A stretch of 64,000 nucleotides of DNA from positions 1 to 64,000 of the forward strand of contig NZ_QXTF01000003.1 of assembly GCF_003583725.1 (NCBI RefSeq), given 5' to 3'. Origin of the DNA: Sphingomonas edaphi. GTDB lineage: Bacteria; Pseudomonadota; Alphaproteobacteria; Sphingomonadales; Sphingomonadaceae. A program made the translations under genes and the position numbers. The notes under the pieces are model-generated. The model searched no databases. It was not told the DNA's origin and saw only the letters and a list, made by a program, of their open reading frames with translations. Every line of letters begins with the position of its first letter. Within the stretch, counting starts at the first letter, position 1. Shown here piece after piece: positions 40,972 to 51,831 of this stretch.

Positions 40972-42003
40972 ATGAGCGAGCCGATCGGCGACCTGACCAA
41001 CCGCATGCGCGACATCTTCCGGCTCGTGGTAGAGGCCTATCTCGACCGCGGCCAGCCAGTCGGATCGAAGGCGCTCGCCGGTTCGGTAAGCCTGTCGCCC
41101 GCGTCGATCCGGGGCGTGATGCAGGAACTGGAAGAGCGCGGCCTGCTGACTCATCCACATACGTCGGCTGGGCGAATTCCGACCGAAACCGGGCTGCGGC
41201 TGTTTGTCGATGGCATCATGCACAGCGCCCTTCCGCCAGCGCGCGAACGGGCAGTGATCGAAGCGCAGATCAAGGACCGGCCCGTCGAGGAAGCGCTGGC
41301 CGCGGCAACGGCGACATTGTCGGGCCTGTCGAGTTGCGCCGGCGTTGTGCTCGCGCCGAAATCGGACTTCCGGCTTCGCCAGCTGAATTTCGTGCCGCTG
41401 GGCGTGGACAGGGCTCTGGCGGTTCTGGTCGGGATGGATGGCAGCGTGGAGAACCGCGTCGTGCCCTTGCCCGGCGGGACCAGCGCGGTCGCGCTTGCTG
41501 ACGTCGCCAATTTCGTAAACGCGCGGCTGTCCGGCCTGACCCTTGCCGAGGCCGAAGCGCGGCTAAGGCAGGAAATCATGGTTCGGCGCGAAGCGATTGA
41601 TGCAGCGGCCGCCGAGCTGGTCGCGCGCGGTCTCGCCGACTGGGGCGAAGATCATGCTCACCGTCCCGTCCTCATTGTCCGCGGCCAGGCGAATCTTATC
41701 GACGAAACGGCCGCTGCCGACCTTGAGCGCGTCCGCAAGTTGCTTGACGAACTGGAGGACCGGCAGGAAATTGCTCGTCTGCTGGAAGGGGCGCGCGAAG
41801 GGCAGGGGTGTCGCATCTTCATCGGTAGCGAGAACCGCATGTTCGCCCTGTCGGGCTCGTCGGTCATTGCTGCCCCTTATCGCGGGAGCGATGGGCAGGT
41901 GGTCGGCGTTGTCGGGGTTATCGGGCCGACGCGATTGAACTATGCGCGCGTCGTCCCCATGGTGGATTTCACGGCGCAAGCCCTCACGAGATATATGAGA
42001 TGA
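40972..42003 (+). CDS. hrcA: Heat-inducible transcription repressor HrcA
   Basis: 343 residues from ATG 40972. N-terminal winged helix ([57 protein letters not shown]) is unmistakable. HrcA binds CIRCE inverted repeats before chaperonin genes; I see no CIRCE (TTAGCACTC-N9-GAGTGCTAA) in this window, so its targets (groESL) lie elsewhere. The upstream intergenic of 79 bases is shared with divergent rph. Followed by grpE with an overlap. Confidence 0.95.
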   Translation: MSEPIGDLTNRMRDIFRLVVEAYLDRGQPVGSKALAGSVSLSPASIRGVMQELEERGLLTHPHTSAGRIPTETGLRLFVDGIMHSALPPARERAVIEAQIKDRPVEEALAAATATLSGLSSCAGVVLAPKSDFRLRQLNFVPLGVDRALAVLVGMDGSVENRVVPLPGGTSAVALADVANFVNARLSGLTLAEAEARLRQEIMVRREAIDAAAAELVARGLADWGEDHAHRPVLIVRGQANLIDETAAADLERVRKLLDELEDRQEIARLLEGAREGQGCRIFIGSENRMFALSGSSVIAAPYRGSDGQVVGVVGVIGPTRLNYARVVPMVDFTAQALTRYMR

Positions 42004-42548
42004 TGGACAAAAAAGACCTTCACGACGAAGCCGAAGACATTCGCTCTGAAACTGCCGCGGACGCGCCGGAACTTGCCGAGCATGACCGGGTGGCGGAACT
42101 GCAAAAGCAGCTAGAGGAGGCTAACAGCAAGGCGTTGTACGCCGCCGCCGAGACGCAGAATGTGCGTCGCCGCCTTGAAGCGGAGAAGCAGCAGGCCGCT
42201 GCTTACGCCTCGACCGGCTTCGCACGCGACATGCTGAGCGTTCGCGACCACCTTGATCGTGCGCTGAGCCATGTGCCGGAAGCCGCGCGACAGGACGAGA
42301 AGCTGAAGAGCTTCGTCGACGGTATCGAGGCGACGCTCCGCGAACTGGATTCGGTCTTCGCCCGGAACGGCATCGTAAAAGTCGGCTCGGTGGGCGAGGC
42401 GCTCGATCCGCATCGTCACCAGGCGATGATCGAATTGGCGACGGATCAGGCCGAGCCCGGCACGATCGTCGAGGAAATGCAATCGGGGTACATGCTCAAG
42501 GACCGGTTGCTCCGTCCGGCTCTCGTCGCGGTTGCCAAGGCGGGTTAA
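42000..42548 (+). CDS. grpE: Nucleotide exchange factor GrpE
   Basis: 182 residues. Long N-terminal coiled coil (about 25-75, heptads around LQKQLEEANSKALYAAAETQNVRRR) and a C-terminal beta wing with DPHRHQAMIE and EEMQSGYMLKDRLLRPALV. It speeds ADP release from DnaK. Starts in the hrcA stop (ATGA; a second ATG at 42003 is an alternative). Its last 4 bases overlap the convergent oxidoreductase. Confidence 0.96.
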   Translation: MMDKKDLHDEAEDIRSETAADAPELAEHDRVAELQKQLEEANSKALYAAAETQNVRRRLEAEKQQAAAYASTGFARDMLSVRDHLDRALSHVPEAARQDEKLKSFVDGIEATLRELDSVFARNGIVKVGSVGEALDPHRHQAMIELATDQAEPGTIVEEMQSGYMLKDRLLRPALVAVAKAG

Positions 42549-43828
42549 TGAACCTCGCGGTGCTGCGTTTCGGCTTTCGTTGAAAGGCTGAAGCGCGGCT
42601 CCGTTTGGGGGCCGCTTCCGGAAATCAGAGCGGCGGCAAGGCGACCAACCTCCGGACCGTGCTTGAATCCGTGGCCGGACCCGCCGCCGACCAGGATGAC
42701 GTTGGCCATAGCCGGATGACGGTCGATCAGGAAATCGCCGTTCGAGCTATTTTCATATTGGCAGACGCGGCTCTCGGTTAGCCGGGCGTTGCGGAGTGCG
42801 GGGAAGCGACGGTCCCGGAACGCGATAATTTCGTCGAGCGCCGCTTTGGTCGGCTGGCGGCTCTGCGTGTCGGGATCGACCAGTACGCCGTGCGTATCGT
42901 GGGCAAATTTGACGCCCCGGGCCTCAAGGTCGGGAAAGCCATAATAAACGTCGCCATCGTTGAAATCCGCCCAGCCGGGCATGGATGCAGGGAGGAAGCG
43001 CCGGTCGCCGTCGGGCGACGCAAAGAAGAACACTTCCTGTCGCGTGGCGAAGATCTTCTTGCTGAGCAGGCTCGGAAACAGCTTCGGCAGCCAAGCGCCA
43101 AGTGCGAAGACGAAGGCATCGGCTTCTAGGGGCCCAGACGAAAGCTGGACTCTCTTGAGCGGCCCCGAAGTTGGTTCGATACGCGCGGTCTCCTGGCGAT
43201 ATTGGCCACCACCGGCGACGAACCGCTGAACTAGCGTCTGTACAGCCCGCCGGGCCATCAATGCACCGAAGCCGGGCTCGAACATTCCCATCTCGACCCC
43301 GGCAAAATCGATCATGGGGAAACGCGTGGCCAACTCCGCTTGGCTCAATTCCTCGACGGGCAGGCCAAGCGACCTGTTTACGACCAGCGACTGAGCAAAA
43401 TAATCGTCGCGCTTCGATGTGAAGAACAGCACCCCGTGAGGAACGAAGATCGGGAGTCCGGAGGCTCCGCTGAGCGATTGCCATTCCTTGAGGCTGTCGA
43501 ACGCCATTCTCGAGTAAATCGCGTCACGACCGTAGCCGGCCCGGGTCATCCGACTTTCGCCGCCAGAACTGGCGCGATTGTTCGCGGGGCCGGCCATGTC
43601 GACCAGGGTCACGCGGTGGCCCGCGCGGCGGAGGTGCTCGGCGGTCCAACTGCCGAAGACGCCAGCGCCGATGACTGCGACATGCGCGGCGCTTCCTGGC
43701 GACGCCGCACGCAAGACGGCCGGAGCGATTGCCCCGGCCGCCATGCCGCCGATCAACGACCGGCGGGTAATGGGCGGCGGGCCCGAAAGGGCGCCGCCCT
43801 TATCGTCAGGTTCCGGCTGGTCAGCCAC
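42545..43828 (-). CDS. Tat-exported FAD amine-oxidase-like protein (DAO/sarcosine-oxidase family)
   Basis: 427 residues from GTG 43828. A twin-arginine signal TRRSLIGGMAAGAIAPAVL (about residues 21-40) precedes the FAD-binding Rossmann motif VAVIGAGVFGSWTAEHLRRAG (about 50-70); the C-terminus has HPAMANVILVGGGSGHGFKHGP, typical of monomeric sarcosine oxidase / N-methyltryptophan oxidase. Export by Tat suggests a periplasmic oxidase of an N-methylated or amine substrate. GTG was preferred to an ATG deep inside the receptor gene; it overlaps the TonB-receptor stop by 8 bases, so the two are co-translated. Confidence 0.87.
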   Translation of the reverse strand: MADQPEPDDKGGALSGPPPITRRSLIGGMAAGAIAPAVLRAASPGSAAHVAVIGAGVFGSWTAEHLRRAGHRVTLVDMAGPANNRASSGGESRMTRAGYGRDAIYSRMAFDSLKEWQSLSGASGLPIFVPHGVLFFTSKRDDYFAQSLVVNRSLGLPVEELSQAELATRFPMIDFAGVEMGMFEPGFGALMARRAVQTLVQRFVAGGGQYRQETARIEPTSGPLKRVQLSSGPLEADAFVFALGAWLPKLFPSLLSKKIFATRQEVFFFASPDGDRRFLPASMPGWADFNDGDVYYGFPDLEARGVKFAHDTHGVLVDPDTQSRQPTKAALDEIIAFRDRRFPALRNARLTESRVCQYENSSNGDFLIDRHPAMANVILVGGGSGHGFKHGPEVGRLAAALISGSGPQTEPRFSLSTKAETQHREVH

Positions 43829-46406
43829 GCTCCGGCTCGGCCGGAGGAGGCGGAGGTGGTGGCGGTGGCGGCGGGACCGGGCAGGCATCCGTCGCCAGGA
43901 TAACCGAACCGTCCGCGCAGGTCTGCGTCGCCGGTGGCGGCGGCGGAGGGGGCGGTGGCGGCGGCGGAGGGGGCGGAGGCGGAGCCGACCCGAACGATTG
44001 CCGGATCGTCAGGCCGATCGTCCGTGGCTGGCCGATATTATAGCCGAGGCGAGCTCGACCGCCGCGTTCACGGTCGAACGACAGCTTCGGGTTCGCGTCG
44101 AAGAGATTGTTGGCGTAGATTACGACCTCTAGCCCGCTATCCCATTCGACGCCGGCCGAAAGGTTGACCAGGTTGTAGGACGGCAGCTTCAAATTGACCG
44201 TTGTCCCGACATTCTGCGGGATGCCCCCGAAGTCCGGATCGAAACTGAGGCCCGGCGCAAACGGGGAGGGCCGGTAAATGAAGGTCCGCGGATTGCCCTC
44301 TTGGTCTGACGGCTGCGTGTAGCGATTGCCAACGTGCTGGACGCTCGCGTTTACATACCATTCCGCGTTGTCGGAGAAGCGCGACGAATAGGTCGCCGAC
44401 GCGGCACCCTGGAACTTCGGTACCGACGGGAGGCGGTTGCCGTTACGGATGCCGGTAGTAGCCGCGAGGTCCCCGGGCAGGGTCGTATCGAATTCCGCTT
44501 CGATGATGCTTCCGGAGAATGATAGGTCCAGACCTTGGACCGGTCTTAAGGCAAGTTCCGCTTCGATGCCCTTCGTGTGTGCCTTGTCGACATTGAACAC
44601 GATGCGCGACGAGCAACTGCCAGCGTCGAGCGTGACCTGCAGGTCCTTGATCTTGGTGTAGAATGCCGCGACGTTGAAGGTGACGCCCCGCCGCTGATAC
44701 TTCACCCCGGCTTCGTAATTCCACAACGTCTCGTCCTTGTAGGACGTGCCGGAATAGGGCCCGAAGATGTCGAGGTCCTGGTCCGAGCAGATCGGGATAT
44801 TAATCGGATCGTTGGCACCACCGAGGCGGAAGCCCTTCGCGGCCTGGACGTTGACGCTTAGGTTGTTATTCGGCTCCCACGTCGCGATGACGCGCGGGCT
44901 GAAGCCGTCCGACTTTGTCGTCTGGCTGAGGCTGTTGCCGCCGGTGAAGATGCCTTGGTTGTCGAAGGTGCGATCTTCCTTGAAGTCATAATATCGGCCG
45001 CCGCCGGTCAGCTTGAACTGGCCGAAGTCGTAGCTGGCTTCGCCGAAGATTGCCTTTTGGGTGATGTCGTAGGTCAGGAAGCTGTTGTACGGCGAATCCG
45101 GGTCCGCCGTTCCGCCGGTCGGGCCGCCCACCGCGTCGGCGTAACCGGGTGTCGGCAACGTCTGAGAATAGTCGCGGTCGACGCTGGAATAGAAGCCGCC
45201 AACCACCCATTGGAACGGACCGCTGCCGGTCGAGGCAAGGCGAAGCTCCTGCGTCCAGGATTTAAGGTCGGTAGTGTCGACGAGATTGGACGGCAGCAAC
45301 ACGGCTGCATCGGGCAGGTCGACGGCATCGTCGGAAATCGAGCCTGTCAGTGCCGAGGCGTCGCGCGAGACGAGGATGTCGCGGTTGATGTAGCTGGTCA
45401 CCGATGTCAGCTCGACTGGGCCGAAATCATAAGATGCGGTGAGGTCAGCAATCAGCGTGTCGTCTTTGAATTTCTCGCGAAGCAGGAGGTATTGCTCCCG
45501 CTCGCCAAGGTCGACCTGCGGCCGCGTTGTGCTAAGCGTGTTCCCGAACAGGTTGAAGATTTCCTGCCGGTTGAAGCCATCGGCACGGACCTCTTGGTAA
45601 ACCACGCGTGGCGTGATCTTGAGTTCGGTGACAGGTTGCCACAGGATCGAAACGCGACCACCAACGCGGGTGCCGTCATTGACGTTCTTGCCGCCTGCCG
45701 GACCCTCGGCATCAATGAAACCGGCGAACTTCTGGGCGTAGCCGACCGCGCGGATCGCCGCGGTTTCGCCGATCGGAACGTTGACCGCGCCCTTCAAATG
45801 CCCGCCGAGGTCACTTTCTTCAACCGTATTGATGTTCGCTTCGACCATGCCTTCGGTCCGGCCAAGGCGGGGTTGGTTCGTAATGTAACGCAGTGTGCCG
45901 CCCACGCTGCCCGATCCGAATAGCGTGCCCTGCGGTCCGCGCAGCGTCTCAACGCGGTTCAGGTCGAACAGGTCGAGATCGGGCGTGAACAGCGAAAGCG
46001 AAATAACGGACTCGTCGAGATAAACGCCGACCTGCTCCTTCACACCCGGTTGGTCGCGGACGATTTGTCCCGCTGACACACCGCGAACGGACACTTGGCT
46101 CTGGCCCGGTCCGAGGTTCTGGACGGCAAGGCCGGCCACGTTGCGACTGATATCCTCGATCGTCGTCGCATTAGAACGCTGGATGTCTTCCTGCGTCTGC
46201 GCGTTGATGGAGAAGGGAACGTCTTGAACCGTCGACGCGCGCTTGGTTGCCGTGACGATGATCAGATCGCCTTGCTCGGCTTCCGTCGCGGTATTGGCTT
46301 CCTGTGCTTGGGTTTCCTCGGCCGTCTGTGCCCATGCGGGCGTGACGAATGCGAGTGCCGAGGCACCGATCAGGAGGCTACGCACACCAAATGTTGGGCT
46401 GGTCAT
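43821..46406 (-). CDS. TonB-dependent receptor with proline/cysteine-rich C-terminal tail
   Basis: 861 residues. Signal peptide (about 1-26, ending TPAWA), TonB-box/plug region (STVQDVPFSINAQTQEDI, RGVSAGQIVRDQPGVKEQVGVYLD, RVETLRGPQGTLFGSGSVGGTLRYIT) and a beta-barrel ending near residue 800 with the outer-strand signature FGS (GYNIGQPRTIGLTIRQSFG). Beyond the barrel come 17 consecutive prolines, an ATQTCADGSVILATDACPV segment with two cysteines, and 11 more prolines. Barrels normally end in an aromatic residue, so the tail should face the periplasm or outside. Substrate unknown; it is coupled to a Tat-exported oxidase. Similar tails are common in sphingomonad receptors but have no described function. 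Confidence 0.93.
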   Translation of the reverse strand: MTSPTFGVRSLLIGASALAFVTPAWAQTAEETQAQEANTATEAEQGDLIIVTATKRASTVQDVPFSINAQTQEDIQRSNATTIEDISRNVAGLAVQNLGPGQSQVSVRGVSAGQIVRDQPGVKEQVGVYLDESVISLSLFTPDLDLFDLNRVETLRGPQGTLFGSGSVGGTLRYITNQPRLGRTEGMVEANINTVEESDLGGHLKGAVNVPIGETAAIRAVGYAQKFAGFIDAEGPAGGKNVNDGTRVGGRVSILWQPVTELKITPRVVYQEVRADGFNRQEIFNLFGNTLSTTRPQVDLGEREQYLLLREKFKDDTLIADLTASYDFGPVELTSVTSYINRDILVSRDASALTGSISDDAVDLPDAAVLLPSNLVDTTDLKSWTQELRLASTGSGPFQWVVGGFYSSVDRDYSQTLPTPGYADAVGGPTGGTADPDSPYNSFLTYDITQKAIFGEASYDFGQFKLTGGGRYYDFKEDRTFDNQGIFTGGNSLSQTTKSDGFSPRVIATWEPNNNLSVNVQAAKGFRLGGANDPINIPICSDQDLDIFGPYSGTSYKDETLWNYEAGVKYQRRGVTFNVAAFYTKIKDLQVTLDAGSCSSRIVFNVDKAHTKGIEAELALRPVQGLDLSFSGSIIEAEFDTTLPGDLAATTGIRNGNRLPSVPKFQGAASATYSSRFSDNAEWYVNASVQHVGNRYTQPSDQEGNPRTFIYRPSPFAPGLSFDPDFGGIPQNVGTTVNLKLPSYNLVNLSAGVEWDSGLEVVIYANNLFDANPKLSFDRERGGRARLGYNIGQPRTIGLTIRQSFGSAPPPPPPPPPPPPPPPPPATQTCADGSVILATDACPVPPPPPPPPPPPAEPERG

Positions 46407-46489
46407 CTCGAAATCCCCCGTTGGATCTGAATCGACGGGGGCAGCCTATGCTTATTGCGGCCCGCGAAAAGGGGGTCGGCAATTTCGTG

Positions 46490-46966
46490 TTAAGACTGTT
46501 GCGAAACTGTAACGGATTTGGTGAACGGCAGAAAACCGTCATCCGGTAAATGCGCAACCGTCTGCCCGCGGTCCGCCATGAAGCGGTGTCGGACAAGTTC
46601 GGCCTGCTGTTCCAGCCCATACCGGTCGAACGGCCGGCCCTCGATCAACCGATAATCGTAGCGGCAGAATGGATGGCGCATCAGGACCAGATAGTAGCGG
46701 CCCTTGGTCTGCGCCTGCCAGACATGAGTCATTTCGTGAATGAACAGCCCCTGCAGCGACAGTCGTTCCTGCGAGAAATCATCCGACCAGAGCCGGGAAT
46801 CCGGATGGAAGTGTATGTTGCCGGTGGGCGCCATCACGATTCCGCGGGGCTGGAAAAGCCACCATTTGCCGCGAACCAGCCGCACGCGCTCATAGTCGAT
46901 TGCATCTCCGAATACGGATCTGGCGAGATCGATTTCACCTGCGGTGAGCGAGCGGCGGATTTTCAT
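46490..46966 (-). CDS. Putative zinc-binding hypothetical protein (HExTH-type)
   Basis: 158 residues from ATG 46966. It contains FIHEMTHVWQAQTKG (about residues 75-89), a HExxH-like metalloprotease signature, within an otherwise unrecognised protein; the preceding region IVMAPTGNIHFHPDS and the following CRYDYRLIEGRPF are conserved-looking. Sphingomonad homologues are often called vgr-related proteins; no activity is established. No signal peptide is visible, so a cytoplasmic or unusually exported location is possible. An upstream in-frame alternative start (47047) is near the acpP promoter, and the N-terminus there looks unrelated. Confidence 0.6.
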   Translation of the reverse strand: MKIRRSLTAGEIDLARSVFGDAIDYERVRLVRGKWWLFQPRGIVMAPTGNIHFHPDSRLWSDDFSQERLSLQGLFIHEMTHVWQAQTKGRYYLVLMRHPFCRYDYRLIEGRPFDRYGLEQQAELVRHRFMADRGQTVAHLPDDGFLPFTKSVTVSQQS

Positions 46967-47069
46967 CAGGTTGCGCAGGTAGGAAGCTGCAGTGCTTGAG
47001 TCGAGATATGCTTGCCGTATGCCGCGCCCGCCGCTAGGGCAGCGCAAAATCTAACGGAGGAAAATCCAC

Positions 47070-47306
47070 ATGAGCGAGACCGCCGATCGGGTGAAGAAGA
47101 TCGTCGTCGAACATCTCGGCGTCGAAGCGGAAAAGGTCACCGAAGAAGCGAGCTTCATCGACGATCTGGGCGCGGACAGCCTCGACATCGTCGAACTGGT
47201 GATGGCGTTCGAGGAAGAATTCGGCGTCGAGATCCCGGACGATGCGGCCGAGAAGATCACGACCGTCAAGGATGCGATCGTCTATATCGACAGCAACAAG
47301 GGCTAA
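47070..47306 (+). CDS. acpP: Acyl carrier protein
   Basis: 78 residues, acidic. The phosphopantetheine attachment Ser is in [21 protein letters not shown] (about residue 37). ACGGAGGAAAATCCAC before the ATG is a strong ribosome-binding site, fitting its high abundance. Precedes fabF (fatty-acid synthesis), separated by a terminator-like hairpin. Confidence 0.98.
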   Translation: MSETADRVKKIVVEHLGVEAEKVTEEASFIDDLGADSLDIVELVMAFEEEFGVEIPDDAAEKITTVKDAIVYIDSNKG

Positions 47307-47347
47307 TCGGGGCCGATTGGCTGCCGCCCGCCGATGAAGGCGGCACG

Positions 47348-47379
47348 AACGGCTTCCCGTTTCCTGCGGGAGGCCGTTT
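47348..47379 (+). terminator. Terminator/attenuator between acpP and fabF
   Basis: AACGGCTTCCCG (47348-47359) pairs with CGGGAGGCCGTTT (47367-47379), one mismatch, with a T-rich end (GTTTG). Would limit read-through so that acpP RNA exceeds fabF RNA. Confidence 0.65.
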
Positions 47380-47406
47380 GCATTTGAGGGAAATCGAAAA
47401 GGGGTA

Positions 47407-48672
47407 ATGCGCATGCGCCGTGTCGTGGTGACAGGTCTGGGTCTGGTAACGCCGCTTGGTGGCGACGTGGAAACGACATGGGCGAATATTCTGGCCGCCA
47501 AGTCCGGTGCGGGAAAAATCACGCACTTCGATGCGTCGAACCAGAAGTGCCACATCGCCTGCGAAGTTAAGCCGGCCGATCACGAATATGGCTTCGATCC
47601 CAACAAGCGGGTCGATCATAAGGTGCAGCGCCAGGTCGACCCTTTCATCATCTACGGCATCGATGCTGCCGGACAGGCGATCGAAGATGCCGGCCTCCTC
47701 GAAATGGACGAGGCGACGAGGCTGCGCGCCGGCTGTTCGATCGGGTCGGGCATCGGCGGCCTTCCGGGCATCGAATCTGAGTCGCTTGTGCTTCACGAAA
47801 AGGGTCCCGGTCGGGTCAGCCCGCACTTCGTGCACGGCCGATTGATCAACCTGATCTCGGGCCAGGTCAGCATCAAGTACGGCTTGATGGGTCCAAACCA
47901 TGCTGTCGTGACCGCCTGCTCGACTGGCGCCCACTCGATCGGCGACGCCGCGCGGATGATCAAGGATGGTGATGCCGACATCATGTTGGCCGGCGGCTCG
48001 GAAGCGACCATCTGCCCGATCGGCATTGCCGGGTTCGCACAGGCACGTGCGCTCAGCACTGCCTTCAACGATCAACCCGAAAAGGCCAGCCGTCCTTACG
48101 ATAAGGACCGTGACGGCTTTGTGATGGGCGAGGGCGCGGGTGTCGTCGTGCTTGAAGAATATGAGCATGCGAAGGCTCGCGGCGCCAAAATCTACGCCGA
48201 GGTTGTTGGCTACGGCCTCTCGGGTGATGCCTACCACGTCACAGCGCCGCATCCGCAAGGCTCGGGCGCGTTCCGGTCGATGGAAATGGCGTTGAAAAAG
48301 GCAGGAATGACGCCGGCCGACATCGATTACATCAACGCCCACGGTACTTCGACGCCGCTCGGCGACGAACTGGAACTGGGTGCAGTTCGCCGGCTATTCG
48401 GTAACGAGGTAGCAAATGTGTCGATGAGCTCGACCAAGTCGGCGATCGGGCACTTGCTGGGCGGGGCCGGGGCCGTAGAAACCATTTTCTGCATCCTCGC
48501 GATCCGCGACCAGATCGTGCCGCCGACGCTTAATCTCGACAATCCGAGCGAAGGCACTGCCGGCGTCGACCTGGTCCCGCACCAGGCTAAGAAGCGTCAG
48601 GTCCGTGCTGCGCTGAACAACAGCTTTGGTTTTGGCGGAACGAATGCCTCGCTTGTCGTGAAGGCGGTGTGA
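47407..48672 (+). CDS. fabF: Beta-ketoacyl-ACP synthase II
   Basis: 421 residues. Catalytic Cys in VTACSTGAHSIGDA (about 169), His in INAHGTSTPLGD (about 310) and His in KSAIGHLLGGAGAVE (about 347) form the KAS II triad. Condenses malonyl-ACP with medium/long acyl-ACP. Start is ATG 47407 or 47413; AAAAGGGG lies upstream. Coupled to mltG by GTGA. Confidence 0.98.
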   Translation: MRMRRVVVTGLGLVTPLGGDVETTWANILAAKSGAGKITHFDASNQKCHIACEVKPADHEYGFDPNKRVDHKVQRQVDPFIIYGIDAAGQAIEDAGLLEMDEATRLRAGCSIGSGIGGLPGIESESLVLHEKGPGRVSPHFVHGRLINLISGQVSIKYGLMGPNHAVVTACSTGAHSIGDAARMIKDGDADIMLAGGSEATICPIGIAGFAQARALSTAFNDQPEKASRPYDKDRDGFVMGEGAGVVVLEEYEHAKARGAKIYAEVVGYGLSGDAYHVTAPHPQGSGAFRSMEMALKKAGMTPADIDYINAHGTSTPLGDELELGAVRRLFGNEVANVSMSSTKSAIGHLLGGAGAVETIFCILAIRDQIVPPTLNLDNPSEGTAGVDLVPHQAKKRQVRAALNNSFGFGGTNASLVVKAV

Positions 48673-49631
48673 AAAAGCTCTTCGGCCTTGCCATCGTCGC
48701 CATCGTCGCGGCAATGGCGGCGATCGGGGCGCTTTGGTGGAGCAGCGGGCCTCGCGAAGGCACGCACCGCATCACTGTTGCCGAAGGCTCCAGTTTGGCA
48801 TCGGTCGCCCGCCAGCTTGAAACTGAGCGGCTGATCCCGGGGAATGCGACGACCTTCCGCGCGATGGCCAAGTTGCTTGGATCCGGCGACCCCGTACAAG
48901 CCGGTGAGTTTGAAATTCCGGCCGGCACGAGCGCGGCCAAGATCCTTGATATCCTGCAGCACGGCCGGCCCGTTGTCCGCCTGCTGACGATCGCCGAAGG
49001 CACGCCGTCGATTATCGTCCAAGAAAAGCTGGCGGCAATTCCGGAACTGACCGGCGCGGCGCCTCTCCCAGCTGAAGGCAGCGTTCTGCCCAACAGCTAT
49101 GACTGGCAGGCAGGGGAGCCTCGTGCTGCGGTACTGAAGCGGATGACGGACGCCATGAACAAGGAACTTGCGGCATTGTGGCCGACGAAGAAGGGCGATT
49201 GTCCGGTATCGACGCCTCAGGAAGCCGTCATCCTTGCTTCCATCGTGGAGAAGGAAACGGGCAAGCCGTCCGAACGGCGCACGGTGGCGGGGGTCTACTG
49301 CAACCGCCTGAAGATCGGAATGAAGCTGGATGCCGACCCAACAGTCATTTACCCGATCACCAAGGGTAAGCCGCTTGGCCGTCGCATCCGCAGGTCGGAG
49401 CTGAATGCGGTCACTGGCTACAACACCTACCGCGAGCCGGGGCTGCCGGCGGGACCAATCGCCAATCCGGGGCGAGAAAGCATAGCCGCAGTACTCGATC
49501 CGGCGCCGACCAAGGCGCTTTACTTTGTTGCGGATGGCACCGGGGGCCATGTCTTTGCCGACACTCTGGCCGAGCATAATGCCAATGTCCAAAAGTGGTA
49601 TGCGATCCGCCGCGCACGCGGCGAGATGTAG
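48669..49631 (+). CDS. mltG: Endolytic transglycosylase MltG
   Basis: 320 residues from GTG 48669 (overlap with the fabF stop). An N-terminal membrane helix (about 3-20), a LysM-like region (HRITVAEGSSLASVARQL, about 34-51) and the catalytic Glu in ILASIVEKETGKPSERR (about 195). It cuts nascent glycan strands in the periplasm. fabF-mltG is a common neighbour pair. The terminal residues ARGEM precede the stop. Confidence 0.96.
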   Translation: MKKLFGLAIVAIVAAMAAIGALWWSSGPREGTHRITVAEGSSLASVARQLETERLIPGNATTFRAMAKLLGSGDPVQAGEFEIPAGTSAAKILDILQHGRPVVRLLTIAEGTPSIIVQEKLAAIPELTGAAPLPAEGSVLPNSYDWQAGEPRAAVLKRMTDAMNKELAALWPTKKGDCPVSTPQEAVILASIVEKETGKPSERRTVAGVYCNRLKIGMKLDADPTVIYPITKGKPLGRRIRRSELNAVTGYNTYREPGLPAGPIANPGRESIAAVLDPAPTKALYFVADGTGGHVFADTLAEHNANVQKWYAIRRARGEM

Positions 49632-49922
49632 CTAGGTGCCGACGGCTTCGGCCCGGACGTAGCCAACGCGGCCGTCCGGCCCATAGCCCCAAGCCCAACC
49701 ACGGCTAGAGTCGAGCATCCTGAGCTCGTCGCCCGCCTTGAGCTGGGTAAGGACTTCGGAATCATTGTCCGAGTCCAACAGGAGCGGCGCGTCGGCGACG
49801 AGGTGGCGGATGAGCGGCTCGGCATAGTGCGAGGCGATCACGCTGCCAGCGAGGGCGGTGTCAGCAAGGTCCTTGCGATACGCGTGTGTGAGCGGGTCCG
49901 GAGGATTGGAAACCCCACTCAA
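49632..49922 (-). CDS. SH3-domain-containing protein (start uncertain)
   Basis: 96 residues from TTG 49922. The C-terminal ~60 residues (LTQLKAGDELRMLDSSRGWAWGY and GYVRAEAVG) form a bacterial SH3-like domain, found in proteins that bind peptidoglycan or mediate protein contacts. There is no good ATG: the open frame extends over 130 bases into the marR gene, so a TTG close to the marR stop was chosen. Downstream of marR on the same strand. Function unknown. Confidence 0.6.
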   Translation of the reverse strand: MSGVSNPPDPLTHAYRKDLADTALAGSVIASHYAEPLIRHLVADAPLLLDSDNDSEVLTQLKAGDELRMLDSSRGWAWGYGPDGRVGYVRAEAVGT

Positions 49923-49932
49923 TGCGAAGCCG

Positions 49933-50313
49933 TCAACGACCTGCGAATGCTGGCTCTTTTTCCCGTTGGCCGATGAAGGGACGCTGTTCGCTGCCGTCCC
50001 CGGCACGGAGGTATCGTTTGAACCCTTCAAGGAAATTGGCCCCGTCGTTCGTGCGGACGACAAATACGTTGCGGCGGTCGTCCTGGTCTCGCTCGCGGCG
50101 CAGATAGCCGAGTGCGCCCAATGTATTCAAGGCGCGCGTGACAACGGGCTTCGAAACACCAAGAGCCTTGGCCAGACCGCGGACCGTGTGGGGGCCGGGC
50201 GTCTGGTAGACAAGCATGAGCAGCGCCATCTGCCGGTTGGTCAGGTCGGGCTCGCCGGACCGGACATATTCGATCAGTGCACGCATCCAGCCCGATAGCG
50301 ATGGTTCGCCCAT
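49933..50313 (-). CDS. MarR-family transcriptional regulator
   Basis: 126 residues. Winged helix with HTVRGLAKALGVSKPVVTRALNTLGALGYLRRERDQDDRRNVFV (about 42-85) is typical MarR, with the recognition helix and wing. Ligand and targets are unknown; it lies upstream of the SH3 gene and probably shares its message. Confidence 0.9.
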   Translation of the reverse strand: MGEPSLSGWMRALIEYVRSGEPDLTNRQMALLMLVYQTPGPHTVRGLAKALGVSKPVVTRALNTLGALGYLRRERDQDDRRNVFVVRTNDGANFLEGFKRYLRAGDGSEQRPFIGQREKEPAFAGR

Positions 50314-50433
50314 TGGTCGGAAAACTCCATTGTCTCGCGGTTGTCATGGTAACCGAGGAGACGAGCTTTAGTTGCGTAGCGTGCGGTAAATTGGACGAAA
50401 ATACCGCCGCTTAGGCCGATCGGTGCGGGACCG

Positions 50434-51831
<1,398 letters not shown>

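Noticed and set aside
49923-50063. Longer N-terminus for the SH3 protein
   Set aside because: It would overlap marR by 131 bases in the same strand and its residues (Ser/Thr/Asn/Gly-rich) look like out-of-frame marR sequence.
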